DNA of 64,000 nucleotides from Pholis gunnellus (GCA_910591455.2 OU342816.1:6859576-6923575), one strand, 5' to 3'; counted from the stretch's first letter, positions 12,239-24,946 are shown. The notes: generated from the letters alone by a model not told the origin. Numbers and translations: made by a program.

Positions 12239-13935
12239 TCAGCAGAAGCATTGCCGGCTGCCCTTGGTGACTTCCTCGGAGGAATGGACGGTGTTGGGAA
12301 CAAATCCACTCTTGACGCCCTCCCAGCCATCCTGGATCTTAATGTCCCCGCTCCGCACCAGCTCAAAGATGTCCCTCGTCAGATCCACAAACGCCTTTGG
12401 AAAAAGAAGCAAATAAAAACAGATTATGAAGGATCATGAGCTAATCTCAGTTGAGGAAGACCACAGGGTGTGGTTAAAAGCCACAAAGGCAACTCGTTTG
12501 GTGATGAAGCTAAATAAGAGAGTTTTTGTTTCTGGGAAGAAATAGTCAAATCTCATCCACACCTTCTCCACGTTGATAGACTCTCGTGCCGATGTCTCCA
12601 CATAGCGCAGCCCGAAGGCCCCCGCCAGCTTCTCCGCCTCCTGCTGGGTCACCTGACGCTGGGCCTCCAGGTCACACTTGTGACCGACCAGCAGGAAGAC
12701 GATGTTGTGTGGCTGGACGTGGCTCTGGGCCTCTTCCAGCCAGTTGTGGACGTTCTGGAAGGAGCGGCGGTTCGTGATGTCGAAGAGCAAGAGCCCTCCC
12801 ACTGAGTTACGGTAGTAAGCTCTGGTGATGGACCTGGAGAGATAGATGGATGGATGGGTTGTGAAACTAACTTAGTTGTTTATGCTGAAAATAGAAGAAG
12901 AGACAAATGCACTATTTAAATGGAAACAGTTTAAAGGAAAGGAACTGTTAAGTGTTGGATTGTGACAGGATGCAACCTCTTGGCACCATTCTGTATTTTT
13001 CATTATTCGAAACAAATCTCAGGAAAAGACCAAAACCATCAATACCCTTCTCTACCCCGGTTGTGGCTCTTGCCCCAAGACCTTTTGTTCCTAATGAGGA
13101 TGTAAATTGTAAAAACACGGGACACAACTATCTACTTTAGCTTTGAAGAAACCTAACCCTTAATCAGCTGGGCACTGTCCTTCTTGGAAAACGTGATTCC
13201 AGCAGGATTAAATAGTACATCTGTTGGGAACCATTTGGTGCTCTAGTTAATAATATACAGCAGCAGTAAAGTGGACTTGACTCAACATAAACTACAATGC
13301 CCATGTTGATCATATTGGAGAAACATGTCATCCAGTGCTACAATATAGCACTGGTGTGTTGGAAATTGTTTTTGGAGGAATAAGCTTCATCAGGCTTCAG
13401 ATACTCAGTAAATATACCTGTTGGAAGAATCCACGTGGTTTAGGAATTTGAATGTGTTTTTTAGATAATAAGAAAAATATAGCACATCATTAGACTTATC
13501 CTTTAGGATCTTTAATGCCCATCCAAGACATCCAACAGGATCAGGAAATGGTTGGAGTAAGATTGGGTTTAAGATGTGTTTGTCATGTTGGTGTGGATTC
13601 TTAACACAAAGAAAAAAATACATAGAAAGGCAGGAATGTGACTTTTGTTTGCAAGTCATGATGCCGGTTTGCGGCTGGATGAGACGGATCAAGAGGGAGA
13701 TAAAAGAGTCCTGACTTTACCTGAACCTCTCCTGCCCTGCAGTGTCCCAGATCTGTAGTTTGATTCGTTTGCCCGGCTCGATCTCCACCAGGCGAGAGAA
13801 GAAGTCCACGCCCACCGTCGGGTCTGACACCTGGGCGAAGCGGCCCTCGGTGAACCTCCGGATCAGACACGACTTGCCAACTGTGGAGTCTCCGATGACG
13901 ATCAGACGAAACTGGTAAAGCCATATCGTCTCCAT
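12239..13935 (-). CDS. rab39b: Ras-related protein Rab-39B
   Basis: Small GTPase of the Rab39 subfamily, which in other vertebrates acts in Golgi/endosomal traffic and autophagy. Three coding exons on the minus strand: 13935-13721, 12833-12563 and 12394-12239, giving 213 aa, the length of human RAB39B. P-loop GDSTVGKS at 15-22, switch II DTAGQERF at 64-71, GHKCD at 122-126 (the NKxD position), ETSAR at 151-155, and a C-terminal Cys-Phe-Cys for double geranylgeranylation. It matches RAB39B rather than RAB39A: there is no insertion after the RFTEGRF segment. The second intron (12395-12562, 168 bp, after INVEK) is not present in human RAB39B as I know it. A good acceptor at 13954 places 18 nt of 5' UTR in the first coding exon, so a separate upstream leader exon is expected. 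Confidence 0.93.
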
Positions 13936-13953
13936 GTCTCACCAAAATCAAAT

Positions 13954-15579
13954 CTGTGAGAAAATAAAAGCATTTTACTTGTGAGGTCACCGTCATCCAT
14001 GTTATGGCTTCAAGGGTCTTGTTTTGTCCAAAGCTCAAAGACACTGAGTTTACGATCATATATGACAAAAAACATGACATTTTTGCATGAAAAACTATAA
14101 AAACGAATCTTTTATCAGTTGCCTCTTGATATTTCCGATCTAATCCACATTACTGCAATTGGAAGTTATTGTGGTTCTTTTGCATCCAATCTTTTGAAGA
14201 GAAAACTAAAATGTAAAATTGTTCAAAAGCTGAAGATTGAGCTTCATTTGCTAATAAAAAAACATTAAATCAACATTAAAAATGTTTGATGAATGGGAGT
14301 TTTATCTTCACAAGATATGAAATTAAAAACATGGTCTTGTCTTGACCAAATCCTTCAAAGGGAAGAGAAAGACACAACAGCTTCGATTCAACACGCTTTA
14401 AAGCCTCGACAGCGAAAACAACAGAATAACAGAGGATGTGTTTGAATAGATTCAGATTAAAAACAAATGTGCATTTAATCCAGACTGTGTCGACCACATG
14501 GATTATGGCTGCCGCCATGAGGGCAAAGTAATAGGCTCAAATCATTTCAGCAGTGTCCATGTGATTTACAGTTGGGCGATCTAATTTGAGGGGAAGGAGG
14601 GGGAGGGGGGGGGGGGGGGGGAGGCCACTCCTCTCCAACTCAATAAACATTGGTGTAGTCAGCCCCCATGTGGATAGTAGGCTGGTTGCTACACAGCAAT
14701 AACACAAAATGAGGCCTTGAAGCTAGCCAAACATAAGCTTAATAAGGAGACAGCTGCTAAACAGGACTGCTAGTTAATACTATTCTGCTTCCTAGAAGAC
14801 CTCCAGTGTTGCTTGTAATAAAATATTATGCTCAGTTCATAGAAAAATAAGGAGGCCCAACCCACTTAGCTTAATGCCAGTATGAGTATTATTTACATTA
14901 ATGGTTAACATTCAGGAACACAATCTAATAAAAATCGGTAATGATGACCCACCTTAAAGTTAGGAGCTCAGTAGCTGTAAAAAACAAACCCCATATCGAT
15001 GATTATATCTTCTAAAAACGATCCTCCAGAGTAGCAGTGGTTGAATTACAGAAATAGCCAGCCAATAACATGCATCATATTAAGCCGGCCTCTTGTCCAC
15101 CATCAGCGTTTAAAGATGAAAGCAGCCTGTTGAGTGTTCAAACCGACAGATAATATGAGCTGCTGGTTCATTTGACAGTTGATATTTCCGTGATGATCCG
15201 CGGACGAAATGGCAGCAGGACACAACAGCAGCATCACACATCTCCTCCTCGCCCTCATCAGCACCATTACCGTAACTGCACGCAGGGCAGCGCAGCAACA
15301 ATCCAAACAGTCCTGCTGCCTTCAAAGACTGTAGGAACAAACCAAAGAAAACATTTTATTACGAAGTGAGCGCATATTGACAGAATTAAACTTTTACATT
15401 TTTTTTTTATATTAGGTTACATATTTTCAATAACAAAAATACAGTGTATTTTATGCAGCCAAACGCATTTACAGTAAGAACGTGTTTTAATTTAATTTGA
15501 AATCAACACATTACACACAGGACATATTCTATGATCCAACATGTATAATGTATGCTGTAGCTTTGATAGTTTTACTTAC
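13954..15579 (-). other. rab39b: Probable 5' UTR intron of rab39b
   Basis: Inferred intron between a leader exon whose GTAAGT donor lies at 15579-15574 (minus strand) and the coding exon beginning at 13953. It contains a 17-nt G run at 14605-14621 and otherwise AT-rich sequence. The open frames at 15103-15340 show no recognisable domain. Confidence 0.4.
14605..14621. repeat. Poly-G tract
   Basis: Run of 17 G residues preceded by shorter G runs, in the inferred rab39b leader intron. Strong G-quadruplex potential. Confidence 0.9.
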
Positions 15580-15700
15580 GTAAAGGTTCCTCAGCCTATC
15601 CAAGAAAATCAGCTGCGTGATATATTCCGAAGCGGAGATTTTTCGAGGAGCTCTTGAACGCACCACCAGCTCAGAGCTGCTGCGGTTAGAGTCGCTTCAC
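15580..15700 (-). other. rab39b: Probable non-coding first exon of rab39b
   Basis: Just 3' on the minus strand is a consensus donor (TTTAC followed by GTAAGTAAAA). Together with the strong acceptor 18 nt upstream of the rab39b ATG, it fits a leader exon. The 5' limit is only estimated. Confidence 0.4.
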
Positions 15701-15981
15701 GGGAGCAGAGTCGACCGATCGTGTGTGATCAAACGGGTGGACTGCAGTGATCACAGGCGAACTTGACCGCTGCTTTTGCAAATCTTGATGCTATTGAATC
15801 ATAACAACTTTTTTTTTCTCAGTGCATTGGACTGAAGAAAATGTCCAACTAGCCCAACAACATTTATTCTACTTTCCGTGACTTTGCTGTAGTTTAGAAT
15901 TGTGTTACGATACCTGTGCACCAACATCCTTCATAGAGTTACAATAAGTGGGGTTTTTTGTGTGGCTGCAGAGCTGCAAAC
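15640..15981. promoter_or_regulatory. Putative divergent promoter of rab39b and rab38
   Basis: The inferred leader exon of rab39b (minus) and the first coding exon of rab38 (plus) are only about 0.3-0.4 kb apart. The sequence near 15640-15770 is richer in G+C and CpG than its AT-rich surroundings, as expected of a shared promoter. No TATA box is evident. This is inferred from gene layout and not demonstrated. Confidence 0.4.
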
Positions 15982-16818
15982 ATGCAGCAGGAGCTTTTGT
16001 TCAAAGTCCTGGTCATCGGGGACTTGGGAGTCGGAAAAACGTCCATCATCAAGCGGTACGTGCATCAGATCTTCTCCCAGCACTACCGAGCCACCATCGG
16101 CGTGGACTTCGCCCTGAAGGTGCTGCAGTGGAACAATGACACTGTGATCCGACTACAGCTGTGGGACATAGCAGGTCTGTCAAACTTTAACGAGTACACT
16201 CCGGTTTACAGGTTTATTGTTGCATCAGGTGATTATTGAAACTGTAAATCTCTGCAGGATTAAATTTTCAAGAATGTGAGTTTTAGGATCTTTGGTAACA
16301 AAAAACTTTTGTTTCACCGACTACTGAAACTCTTTTAAAAGCTACTTCTGGAAACCTAAACTTTTCAAATGTGAAAGACTTTTTAGAAATGGTAGTTGGA
16401 CAGTACTGCCAGTGCTATAGGGCTATATTCACTGCTTTCCAATACAATCAACTCATTTCAAGAGTGTCTTGAAACAATATACAAAATAGAACTCAGTGAC
16501 ATATAAACATAAGTTGATAGCATGGAGATTTTTGCAGTGGGTGACGTGAACTCCAAGAGAGAGAGAGTGTGTGTGTGTGTGTGTGTGTCTGTGTGCTGGA
16601 TAACTGGGTCCCGCCCTCATTTGAAGCCTGGTTGAGGAATGTAGATCTTGTGCCTGGCTGTGACTCAAGTGATCCCATGCAGATAATATCAGTCACATGA
16701 TGGCAGCTACTGTAGAATAAACACACATACACACAAACTGGCTATATTTATCACTGATAAACCGTGGTGCGAGTTGATTTAATTTTATGGAATTGAAAGG
16801 TGTCTTTTCATGTATGTA

Positions 16819-16872
<54 letters not shown>

Positions 16873-19795
16873 TGTGTGTGTCTGATTGGCTGTACCATGC
16901 GTCCCAGGACAGGAGCGGTATGGGAACATGACTCGCGTCTATTACCGGGAGGCGGTGGGAGCGCTGGTGGTGTTTGACGTGACGAGGGCCTCCACGTTCG
17001 ACGCCGTGCTGAAGTGGAAGGATGACCTGGACTCCAAGGTCAGCACAAAGCCGTCATTCTGTCGCATTCAGAGGAGTAATAAGTAAAATAATATTTATAC
17101 CCACACATGGCCGGCCACAGCCACAAACGACAACATTAATGCCAAAGTCACAGTTACGGTTCGGGCAGCGATATTGTTTTGGTTTAAAGCTTTCTAATGA
17201 AAAGGAACTCGCAGATACTGCATGGACATCATCCACATTTATGTCTAAATATCTTAATTAAATCTTCACTGCAGTAGGTCTACTGCCTGTTGTGGTCACC
17301 TGGGCTTCATGTACTTTAGGAACAAATTCAAAGTGAGATTATGCCGAAGAAAGGATTTAACAGCTGTCAGAGGCACAAGTGTGTGCTGACAGCTCCACGG
17401 TCGAGAAAAGTAGTTTGAAAAATTGCAGCCACAATGTCCTAAAATTCATGTATGGTGACATTATATCAATACTCTGCAGAGAAAAAAGATACTATTGGAA
17501 CTGCTTGCGGTGTCAGTATGCCCTTCACACCTTTCAGACGTCAGAATTGACCCTCGTCTAAGTCCGCCCCTTCCTGCTCCTCCATCAAGCTGTCAGAGCT
17601 ACCATAGAGCCCACACTGTCATTACCTGCCCTCCCTGCATAAATGTCTAATCTCATTTTTGGGAACATTTTTAAAAAGGCCATTTCAGAAAGAAGCAGAC
17701 AGAAGGGTCTACAATATGCGTTGGAAAGATATATCCAGAATGTCAAACTGATTCAGCAGGTTGAAAAGAAAAAGATAGAAGCTAAAGCCCACAGACGTAG
17801 AAGTGAACCACCACCAAGACAACAACGTTCCTGTAGAGCTGGGTAGCTCTTCATTCACTGTTACAATGAATTAAAAGAAAAAGCAGCAGGTGTGTACAGT
17901 CAGTATACCTTCAGTAGCTAGCGTAGCATAGAATCGTTAACGCTAGCTAATGATGTGTTAACGTACTCTGCATCGTTAGCTCCACAGGTTTCTACATAGA
18001 AACGTTAGCTTTTAGACGTTTAACGTTTGACCACGAAATACTCAGAACAAGCCTGAAAGTGTCGAAAAATCTGAAACGATTGCACGAGAGTCAATGGAGT
18101 TGTGTTGGGTAACTGTGTCAGACAATTTCTGTCCGGGTATCAATATACAAAAAAGAACTAATTTGTGTTCAATGTCTCATCTAACCATGTACAAAGAGTG
18201 TTTACCCAGAGACAGGGAGAAAAGCCTGCTGTCATGCAGAGGGGTGATAATTACTAAAATGTGGAAAATGGCCCACACAGCAATTGTTTAGAAAATGACA
18301 AACAGAAAGCTGTTATTAAAGCAATTCCAAGTTCTAACATTCTGTGAGGACAGGGGCCTTTAGAAGAAAAGTACTTCTGTTAAAGCATAATGACACCTTG
18401 AAGAAAAATCAATACGCTCACAAGGGCATTTACAACAAATCCTTTTACAGTTACATTTTAAATTGCTTGTATTAGAAGTCTGTACAACCATCGTCTAAGC
18501 TGTCGTTCTTCACTTTACAGGTGACCCTGAACCACGGGAGGCCAGTTCCAACTGTACTCTTGGCCAATAAGTCAGACCAGCTGGCTTCCCAGCAGCCCAA
18601 ACTCGACTCCTTCTGCAGGGAGAACGGCTTCGTTGGCTGGTTCGAGACCTCTGCAAAGGTACGAGAGAGGAGACACTGGAAACGTGACTTTGGATGCAAT
18701 TACTGCAGCAAAATCAGTGGAAAAGACATTTTGAGATAGATTGAGGTAGTTACATTTTCCATTAATCACTTAATATACTGGTAAATATAAAAGGTTAGAG
18801 GGCTGTTTTGATTAACCTCCTAATGGAACGAGTTGTGAACGGGCTTGACTTGAGGCAAAAGACTAAATGACTTAATTTGGGGGTAAATCAAAGTCAGCTG
18901 CTCTGCACATACTATACACAGTCGGGTTAACTACATATTTAACCCGCTAAAATGGCAATGTGTAAAACAACAGAAGTCCAAATGATTCCGAAAATGACTG
19001 TAGGGTGTGTCAGTACAAACACAAAAAGTCAGATATTATTTGCCGTGCTCTCAAGAGAGAAATAGAGGAATGTTTGCAGCCGGGTGTGAGTTAACCCTCT
19101 GTTTCTCCAGCCCGGCTAATGAGTTGCACACTAGGATGCGAGTCAGAGACGGTGAACACAAAGGCTCAGAAGACCGAATAGAAACAATAGTGTTTCTATC
19201 GGTGTGTGTCGTCCTGGCTTCCAATTAGTACGTTAGTGTGCCATGTCAGATGTCAGTTAAGTCAAAAATCACACTTTTTGATATGCTGTATTTTCATCCT
19301 GTCTGTGATGAGGGCTGCGCTAGACATTTGTGGATACTAACGGAAGAAGAAATAGCCCCACGCTGAATAAATCACACCCTTACACATTTAGTACAGTCTC
19401 ACCTGGTTCGACATGACTGTTAGCTTACGGTGGCTAATTTTACCTCGTGTTTTCTGGCGATTCTTGTCGACTTGTGCTTTTGTTACGCTTTGTTTCAACA
19501 GGACAGATAAACATTTTAGAGGCTTTATCACAATAGTCATCCATAGAGCATCGCCACTATGGCTGCGTGTGAAGTGGCTATAATGAGCACATGATTTCTT
19601 CACATGGTGTCTTCTTTTAATTCCCTCCCTCAGGAAAACGCAAACATTGAGGAGGCGGCGCGCTGCTTGGTGGAGCACATCCTGAACAACGAGGAGAGCC
19701 CGGTGGTAGAGCGAGACCCCGGCTCCCTTGTCCTGTCTGGATACACTAACGCCACGAAGGATCATCTCAACTGCTCTACATGTGTGAAGTGGTGA
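15982..19795 (+). CDS. rab38: Ras-related protein Rab-38 (Rab32/38 subfamily)
   Basis: Small GTPase that in vertebrates directs cargo to melanosomes and other lysosome-related organelles. Four coding exons: 15982-16174, 16908-17038, 18521-18658 and 19634-19795, giving 207 aa. P-loop GDLGVGKT at 13-20. Switch II reads WDIAGQE at 61-67, with the isoleucine typical of Rab32/38 in place of the usual threonine. NKSD at 124-127, ETSAK at 150-154. The tail ends Cys-Val-Lys-Trp with a second cysteine three residues earlier, like the Rab38 C-terminus and unlike the CC ending of Rab32. Upstream lies rab39b, divergently transcribed. The acceptor of exon 2 follows a long TG tract. I assign Rab38 over Rab32 from the short N-terminus and the tail, though the FSQHYRAT segment is shared with Rab32. 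Confidence 0.91.
16823..16885. repeat. (TG)n microsatellite before rab38 exon 2
   Basis: About 24 uninterrupted TG units (16823-16870), preceded by TGTA units and followed by TCTGTGTGTGTCTG. It ends about 22 bp before the AG of the rab38 exon-2 acceptor, where a polypyrimidine tract would normally be. A shorter TG tract lies at 16567-16588 in the same intron. Confidence 0.9.
17039..18520 (+). other. rab38 intron 2, containing a small basic open frame
   Basis: Intron with no recognised gene. An ATG-initiated frame of 67 codons at 17643-17846 is rich in Lys, Arg and Gln and helix-prone, but it has no known domain and no conservation could be tested. The sequence around 17920-18030 repeats GCTAGC and GTTAACG motifs common in fish intergenic DNA. 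Confidence 0.35.
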
Positions 19796-20050
19796 CTTCC
19801 AGACCAATCACAGACAACCAGGAAGTGAACAGCCGCGAGGCCACTGAGATAAGTCGGACTCAGGGACTGTTGTGAAACGGGGGAGAGCCGATGTTCATGG
19901 GCTTGTTCACACTGCAGGCCAACAGAGTATCTGAAGCACCAAGAAAACGGAGTTCTGGTGAATCCTGCACAACCTCTAAAAGTGTTACATTTTGATTTCT
20001 AAAGGTGAAAAAATGTCTTAAATTAATAAAAGTATTAAATGTTTCAGACC
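19796..20050 (+). other. rab38: Probable 3' UTR of rab38
   Basis: Short 3' UTR. An AATAAA hexamer at 20025-20030 lies about 230 bp after the stop, followed by a T-rich stretch. Confidence 0.55.
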
Positions 20051-23000
20051 GTCAACTTTTTACTTAAATTTCACAACTATGGAACAAAACGTTTGTTTAT
20101 TTCATCCTTTTTTTTTTGCCACAGATCGTAGTGTTGTTTTTTTTCTCTTGAACATATTTGACATTGTGCCTTTGACATTCGGCTGAACCGACAGCTCTTA
20201 AAACTTCGGCACGTCTGTCTGCAGTGTGAACACGCACATAAAAACACTAAGCCTTCTTGCATTCTTTGCACACTTTTGCTCAGCCGATCGTCATGCAGTG
20301 GTATCAGATCAGTTGACAGGAGTGAGTAAAGGCGGTCTTTAAGGGATATGAAAACAGCTAAAACTGCATATGCTTAATTAAAATGTCCTGAATTTCATGC
20401 ATTGAACCTAAAGCTTAACTCTGTGGTAACATACAAGATCTCTATCCACCCAGTGCCCACCATGAGTGTGACTGAGGTCTAGGAAGTCATTTCTACAGAT
20501 TCAGGTTTCCGCTGTCTTTTACCAGCTGAAACTCTGACAGAGAATTAGATGAGCAGATTGATCTTTCCTTTTAATTTATGGCCACCTGACTATAAGCATA
20601 AAGATGAAACCAGAGGGAAACAGCTAGCCTGGCTCTGTCCAAACAAAAGTCCTCAATAACTAACGCGCTCTATCTCATTTGTTTAAAGGGTCAGTGTGTA
20701 GCATTTCTGGTGATTTATTAGCAGCATAATATTCATAGCTATGTTTTCATTGGTGTATAATCACCTGAAAATAAGAATCATTGTGTTTTCATCAGCTAAG
20801 AATGAGCCGTTTATATTTACGTAGAGAGCAGGTCCTCTTCACTGAGTCCACCATGTTGCACCGCCATGTTACTCCTGACCGGTAAGTGTGTTTTACGTTA
20901 CCTGAAGGCCACCGTTGTTCTCTGACACACATGTGAATAGTAGCGTGAGCTGCAGAGTGCAAAACGGTGGTACTGCCAGTCGTAGTCTGACTTTTGTTGC
21001 TCCTAAAGTAGTGTTACTATGGTAAGAATGGCCTCTGAGCAAGGCGAACGGTGTTTCCACGGTTTTGCACATGGCTGCTTACGTTACCGCAGACTTAGAA
21101 AGGGGGGGGTTGCAATCTGCAACCACAACGCTAGATGCCACCAAATCCTACACACTGTCCCTTTAATGCATATAAAAAATATTTTTTTAATGTGTGAGAC
21201 TATTTCTTGGCTCTGAGCAGTTGCCGGTCAACCAGAAGAGACTCCAGTGACTAGCCAAGAAATAGTCCGGCACTAAAACAGCTAATTGTTGTCTTTAAAC
21301 TTCAGTTTTTGCATAAATCAAACAAACAAACAAAATGCAATGGGTTAACTAGTGATCTTTAGAGGTGCTACAATGTTGTTACCTTTTGACAGAACCAAGC
21401 TAGATGTCTCCCCCTGTTTCCAGTCTTCATGCTAAACTAACTGGCTGTAGTCTAATATTTAACAAACAGGGATCGATTTAATGATCTTAAGCTCATATTT
21501 TTCCTTTTGAGATTTTGTTTTGGTCAAACTAATTTTAATATAACCATGCAGGGTCTGGTGCTCCGTTAATAAGATGATTGAAATCAATAAAATGTTGTAC
21601 ACAAAAAGATGCTGCCCATAGTGAGCGGCCTTATTTTCTGACCACAACCTTCAAAATCATGTTGCGTAGTTTAAATCAAATCATTTGAATCGTTTGAATG
21701 TTCTTTGGTTTAACTGGGTTCAAACGGATGTGTACTGTCTAATGACTTGACGATGGTTAGAGTGAAACTTACTGGATAGTCGTGTCAATACAAAGGCTGT
21801 ACTATCCATCTGCTGAAAGATCACAGCCTTTTTTCTATGCTAATCTGACGTAGAAATTAATCCCTTTATGTAACACTACACAGAGGGTGCATCCCGTGTA
21901 TTCATAATAGGCCTGCTAATACGAAAAGACATTTCCTTTCACACTGGATCATGAACTGACGGGCTGGAAAATCTGCTCTCACGTGCGACCAAGAAAAAAA
22001 AACAAGACTCCTTTGCAGTCCGAAATAAACATAAATGTCGTGGAGGTAATGGGGTTAGGGTCTGTTAAACAGATATGTCCATTAAATGGACTATTCAAGT
22101 CATTAATAAAACCTGAAAGCTATTTGTGGATTGAGAATTTCTTTAATTAGGAATAGCAGTGGTGAAATTGTGAAGCACTTCAAAATGCCTGTGGTTCCAG
22201 TACTACTGTGTTTTCATGATAAACAGCACCTCCTTCTAGTTAAGCACCAATTTCCATTTCATTACGTATACATGTGTGGTTTCAGTCTAGAACGGTTTAC
22301 ATCACATCCTCAAAGTGAATATTCACTCTAGATATAAATAACCTTTATAGCAAACCCGACTGACAGTCAAACTATTGGCTCTATTGTTGGTATGAGGAGT
22401 TTTCTTCAACCCTAAAATCGATTTCTCGCCAGTCGAAAGCATGGCATGTGTGTCTTTTTAGCGCAGCAACAACTGAGCAGGCTGCCTCTGTTGAGTCTGC
22501 CTCGAGTGTTATTTGAAATTCCATGTTTTCAAATTAGGCATCAGCTTTATATTCCACTTCACTGCCTTTGATGTGTAATAGCCTGTCCTTGTAATACAAA
22601 ACATGTGTAACTGCATTATCTGTGGACCAGACTACATGCAATAAAAAATGTATTCGTGGTGTCATATGGTGTCATATGGTGCGCAGTATGTTGTCAGCAG
22701 CATCGTCCTTTCAGGATCTTTGAATGTGTCGCGTCCTCTCAGCTCCACACATTTCACCCTCAAAATGTGGAAATCAGCCTCGACATTGACTTGATTCACA
22801 AACGAGAGCAAATAGAGCTGAAACAATCTACAGATTAGTCAGCAGCTATTTATTTTCTTATAATTAACTAATAATTATAAATAATTCCTCTGGCTCCTCT
22901 CCTTGTTTTATATAATTATCAACTGAATATCTTGTGCCTCTCATGTATTAGCTTACACTTGAATCACAGAGGTAACCATTAGTTTCTATAAAAAGATAAT

Positions 23001-24189
23001 TAACCAGCAAGGAGAGTGTTTGAGGACAGCGGTAAGTATCAGTGTCACCCGGAGGGATTTATCTGGTAAATAATGTCTTTGAGACTCGGTTACCTTTGTG
23101 ACCCGACGTATGCTAATACATGAGAGGTACAAACTAGGGCTGGAGGTTAACTGCTGATCAGATAAAACAAGACATCTGAGGAGGTCACCTTGGGCTTTAG
23201 GAAATTATAATGGGATTTGTTTTTTTTAAATTGTATAGACCAACCAATTAAAAGACTAAGTTAAATAATCAGCGGATTAATGGTGAATGAAAGTAATTCT
23301 TAGTTGCTGTCTTAAAGTGCAATATCGCCTCCTTTAAGTCATACAAAGAAATATTAAAATTGCTATAAAGAGCAGTGATTTTGTAAATAGTTGTTATTGT
23401 GTTGTTATTTGTTTTGAGTTAGAACATTTCCAAATGATGTTTCCATACAGATTCCCAGGATCTCTCTCTTTAACTATTTGATTCAGCAATATTTCCTGCA
23501 ATATGTGGTTCCTACAGAAATGTCATAAGATGTTGGTCTTTTAAAAAAAAACAAATAAAAAAAATCACTGATTGCTCCCAAATGGTATTTACTTGACCGT
23601 GTAACGCCATTGAGACACCAAATGGGGACACATGAATGTCCTAGATGTTTGCTTAGATTTATCATAGTACCATTAAAAACCACACTATCTCTGTAAACTG
23701 TGGGGTCATAGGCACCCTATTATAAGAAAACCAACATAGGATTGCTCCTGTAATGCCATAAAAACCACAACAATATCATCAAGGTCACCATACACATTTT
23801 CCAGTCGTTATAAGACAACATGAATCACACAAATGAAACATCTTGTGGTGATCTTATCATGGATTTTACTCCATATGTGTCTACATTTCATTGGATGGCA
23901 GGTAATCAGGGACAGTTTGCACATGACACTCTTGAGCCCTCCACATGCATCGAGGTGGTGACAGCTGATGCCTTGCTTTTCAGACCCCGGGCAGCCTTCT
24001 GCTTTAAGATGCCCTCCCCCAGGACCCGATAAGTGGCCCAATCGCCCTCCTTTCCCGGTCACCTGATTCATGTCCTGCCATTTTACACACAAGTTTGACT
24101 GACACAAAGAGAGAGAAAAAAAGAAAGAATTGGCCTATCGGCAACCTCAACACAGAAATACACCCTTTTGTATGAAGATTATAAAGACT
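20051..24189. other. Intergenic region between rab38 and picalm
   Basis: No gene recognised. It contains a TTAA-flanked MITE (20683-21166), a short direct duplication of GGTGTCATAT near 22658-22679, and AT-rich sequence. The open frames here (for example 23808-24107 minus and 23820-24032 plus) overlap each other on opposite strands and show no domain. Confidence 0.5.
20683..21166. mobile_element. Non-autonomous DNA transposon (MITE) flanked by TTAA
   Basis: The ends are inverted repeats beginning AGGGTCAGTGTGTAG on the left and AGGGACAGTGTGTAG on the right when reverse-complemented, with 19 of 21 bases matching to the ATTT that follows. Each end abuts TTAA (20683-20686 and 21163-21166), consistent with a TTAA target duplication. 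The roughly 480-bp interior has no transposase. I recognise the terminal sequence as a common fish repeat type. The superfamily is uncertain; TTAA targets suggest piggyBac, but the terminal bases do not clearly fit. Confidence 0.7.
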
Positions 24190-24946
24190 GGGGGGGGGGG
24201 GGGTGAAAAAAAAAAATCAAAGCGGCTAGGGTTAGATGCAGCCAGCGCGGGGTGCTGTGTGGATCAGAGAGGTGTTTGCGGTCGGATCCGTGCGTAGATT
24301 CAGAGGAGAAACCGGGCGAAGAAGAGGAGAAAAGGGGGACGGGACAATGCTGTTTCATATCGTCTTTGCTGGAAAAATGAGTCTTCAGTCATAGGGGATG
24401 CCGCATAGATTTGATAATAATCACCGGTAGTGTTTCGGTTATTGCCATCTTTATTTCCGATTCAGCTCTCGCGCGTATCCCGCCGGCATCTCAGGGACAT
24501 ATCACAGTTTACTGTAGGCTACATTGTCTTATATCATTATAGGCTACTATTTCTGATGCAGGTCGCTGTTAATTATACATTTTAATTTTTTTTTTTTGTT
24601 ACCTAGGCTAATCGTTTTTTTTCTGCAGCTGGGTCATCCTGATGCTTTCGACTGAATATTTAATGGTTCCCTGGATGTGACCGTGTAATGTTTTATTTGG
24701 CCGCCGCATGAATTCTCCCACCGGATCCTTGCCGGTGTACGCTGCTGTCCTCCTCCTCCTCCTCCTCCACCACCTCCTCCTCCTCCTGCTCAGACGGCCG
24801 ATTCTCGCAGAGGGCACTACCCTCCTCCCTGCCTCTAAAGACATTTTGATCGTCCTCCCCGGTTCCCCCCACCCGGAATCCTCGACCATCACTCCGCCTG
24901 CCTCCTCTTCCTCCACCACCACCACCACCACCTCCTCCTCAGTAAC
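24190..24946 (+). promoter_or_regulatory. picalm: picalm promoter and 5' UTR region
   Basis: A 14-nt G run (24190-24203) is followed by CpG-rich sequence from about 24235 to 24330, then an AT-rich part, and a (CTC)n-rich leader from 24750 to 24940. The transcription start was not identified. The leader would include a long upstream reading frame, described separately. Confidence 0.5.
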
